Shown here in pieces: positions 14,875 through 15,977 of a DNA stretch of 15,977 bases. The position numbers and the translations under genes were made by a program. The notes beneath the pieces are model-generated. The model was given only the letters and a program-made list of their open reading frames with translations. It had not been told where the DNA came from and did not search any database. This DNA is from Halanaerobiales bacterium. Lineage in GTDB: Bacteria > Bacillota > Halanaerobiia > Halanaerobiales > M55B127. Each line of letters starts with the position of its first letter. Position 1 is the first letter of the stretch. The stretch lies in the NCBI GenBank assembly GCA_021736965.1, contig JAIPEV010000017.1, positions 1 to 15,977 on the forward strand, read 5' to 3'.

Positions 14875-15977
14875 CTAATTTAAATTAGATAACAACTTAT
14901 TAATTTCATTTTCATAATCTGTTAACGGTATCTCAGTTTCTTTTCCGGTCTGTCTATTTTTAACTTCAAGTACCTCATTTTTAAGAGATCTTTTTCCAAC
15001 TGTGATTCGAAGAGGAATTCCAATTAGGTCAGCATCATTAAACTTAACTCCTGCCCTTTCCTCACGATCATCTAACAGTACTTCTATATCTTTATTTAAT
15101 AAATTATTGTATATTTCTTCAGAAACTTCCTTTACATTTTTATCATTTCCTAATGGTAAAATTATAACTTTAAAAGGAGCTATTGAATCCGGCCAAATAA
15201 TTCCATGTTGATCATTACTTTGTTCAATTGCTGCTGCAACTATTCTGGTTACTCCAATCCCATAACTTCCCATTACGATATTTTGTTCCTTACCATTTTC
15301 ATCTAGATAAGTAGCCCCAATACTTTTTGAATATTTAGTCCCTAATTTAAAAATATGACCAACTTCTATGCCTGGTTTAATTTTTAAAGTTCCTTCTTTA
15401 CATTTTGGACATACTTCACCACTTTTAACAGTCCTTAAATCAAGATACTTATCAACCTCAAAATCACGGCCAGGATTGACATTTAAGATGTGTTTATCTT
15501 TAAGATTAGCACCAGCAACAGCATTTTTAATATCTTTAATTTTTTTATCTGCTAAGATCTTATAATTTGTTAGACCAACAGGACCGATAAATCCAGGTTC
15601 TACTTGAAAAACCTCTATAATATCTTCTTCTGTTGCAGGTTCTAAGTTATTAGTTTGTAAATAGTTAATTAGTTTAACCTCATTTAGTTGATCATCTCCT
15701 CTAACCAAAACAACAACAAGCTCATCATCAGCTTTCATTAACATAGTTTTGATCAACTTTGAGCTCTTTAAACTCAAAAATTCTTCTAATCCTTCTATTG
15801 TCTTTATATCTGGGGTATCTATTAATTCTTTTTCTTTTAGTTTTGTTTTATCTTTTACTCTTTTTTCATATGATTTGGCTAATTCATTATTGGCTGCATA
15901 ATCACAACTGTCACATATTGCTATCTCATCTTCACCTGAATCAGCTAAAACCATAAATTCATGTGAACCTTTACCAC
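14875..15977 (-). CDS. proS: Prolyl-tRNA synthetase, C-terminal two thirds (5' end outside window)
   Basis: The reading frame is open to the right edge, where GKGSHEFMVLADSGED is the end of the motif 2 region of a class II synthetase. The first in-frame ATG (15954) is internal, not a start. About 366 codons are visible out of roughly 570 in the bacterial-type enzyme. Counting from that methionine, ICDSCDYAAN (13-22) is followed by the inserted YbaK-like editing domain (about 50-165, SSKLIKTMLM, GPVGL), then CPKC (182-185), motif 3 MGSYGIGVTRIVAA (228-241) and the anticodon-binding domain (about 260-357). The enzyme charges tRNA-Pro, and the insertion clears mischarged Ala-tRNA-Pro. The proS stop codon overlaps the ribosome binding region of the following glycosyltransferase gene. 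Confidence 0.97.
   Translation of the reverse strand, partial: GKGSHEFMVLADSGEDEIAICDSCDYAANNELAKSYEKRVKDKTKLKEKELIDTPDIKTIEGLEEFLSLKSSKLIKTMLMKADDELVVVLVRGDDQLNEVKLINYLQTNNLEPATEEDIIEVFQVEPGFIGPVGLTNYKILADKKIKDIKNAVAGANLKDKHILNVNPGRDFEVDKYLDLRTVKSGEVCPKCKEGTLKIKPGIEVGHIFKLGTKYSKSIGATYLDENGKEQNIVMGSYGIGVTRIVAAAIEQSNDQHGIIWPDSIAPFKVIILPLGNDKNVKEVSEEIYNNLLNKDIEVLLDDREERAGVKFNDADLIGIPLRITVGKRSLKNEVLEVKNRQTGKETEIPLTDYENEINKLLSNLN

Noticed and set aside
15759..15956. A leucine-rich plus-strand reading frame opposite proS that looks like a membrane peptide
   Set aside because: The hydrophobic composition follows from the antisense of lysine/glutamate-rich codons. There is no promoter or ribosome binding site.
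1..15977. A new defence or other previously undescribed multi-gene system
   Set aside because: All large reading frames are recognised housekeeping genes, apart from the glycosyltransferase and the IS transposase. No tandem repeats, toxin-antitoxin pairs or unknown gene clusters were seen.

Overview
This window looks like a chromosomal core segment from a low-G+C Gram-positive bacterium (Firmicutes/Bacillota sense). It is AT-rich, has strong AGGAGG-type ribosome binding sites, and carries PolC, the Gram-positive-type replicative polymerase. The gene order, proS - polC - rimP - nusA - infB - rbfA - nrnA - truB - ribF - rpsO - pnp, is the classic Firmicute cluster. An anaerobic clostridial or Halanaerobiales-like host is my guess from the general look of the proteins, and it is not proven here. 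Every real gene lies on the minus strand, so transcription runs from the right edge to the left edge.

Right part (15977 to 10036): a 5'-truncated proS, a small family 2 glycosyltransferase that is not normally part of this cluster, and polC. They are tightly spaced (16 and 26 nt gaps). Centre (9924 to 3069): rimP, nusA, infB, rbfA, nrnA, truB and ribF form a compact string with gaps of 28 nt or less, two overlaps and one zero-gap junction. It begins after a 111-nt intergenic region that holds a possible promoter and a hairpin. The ylxR and ylxQ (L7Ae-like) genes that usually sit between nusA and infB are absent. Left part (3091 to 511): rpsO has its own near-consensus promoter inside the end of ribF and a structured leader. 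An intergenic hairpin follows, then pnp, then a strong intrinsic terminator.

Left edge (1 to 392): the first 28 codons of an endonuclease IV gene (nfo) are interrupted exactly after a TTAC tetranucleotide by the left end of an IS200/IS605 element. The start of its Y1 transposase gene (tnpA) runs off the window. The element end shows an AAAG guide directly before a subterminal hairpin, as in IS608. This is the clearest accessory feature in the window.

Together the genes couple replication (PolC), tRNA charging (ProRS), ribosome assembly (RimP, RbfA, S15), transcription elongation (NusA), translation initiation (IF2), tRNA modification (TruB), RNA turnover (NrnA, PNPase) and flavin cofactor synthesis (RibF). 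I found no CRISPR array, tRNA, rRNA or evidence of a new defence system. The most interesting items are the IS insertion in nfo, the embedded glycosyltransferase, the missing ylxR/ylxQ pair, and the leader structures upstream of rpsO and rimP.
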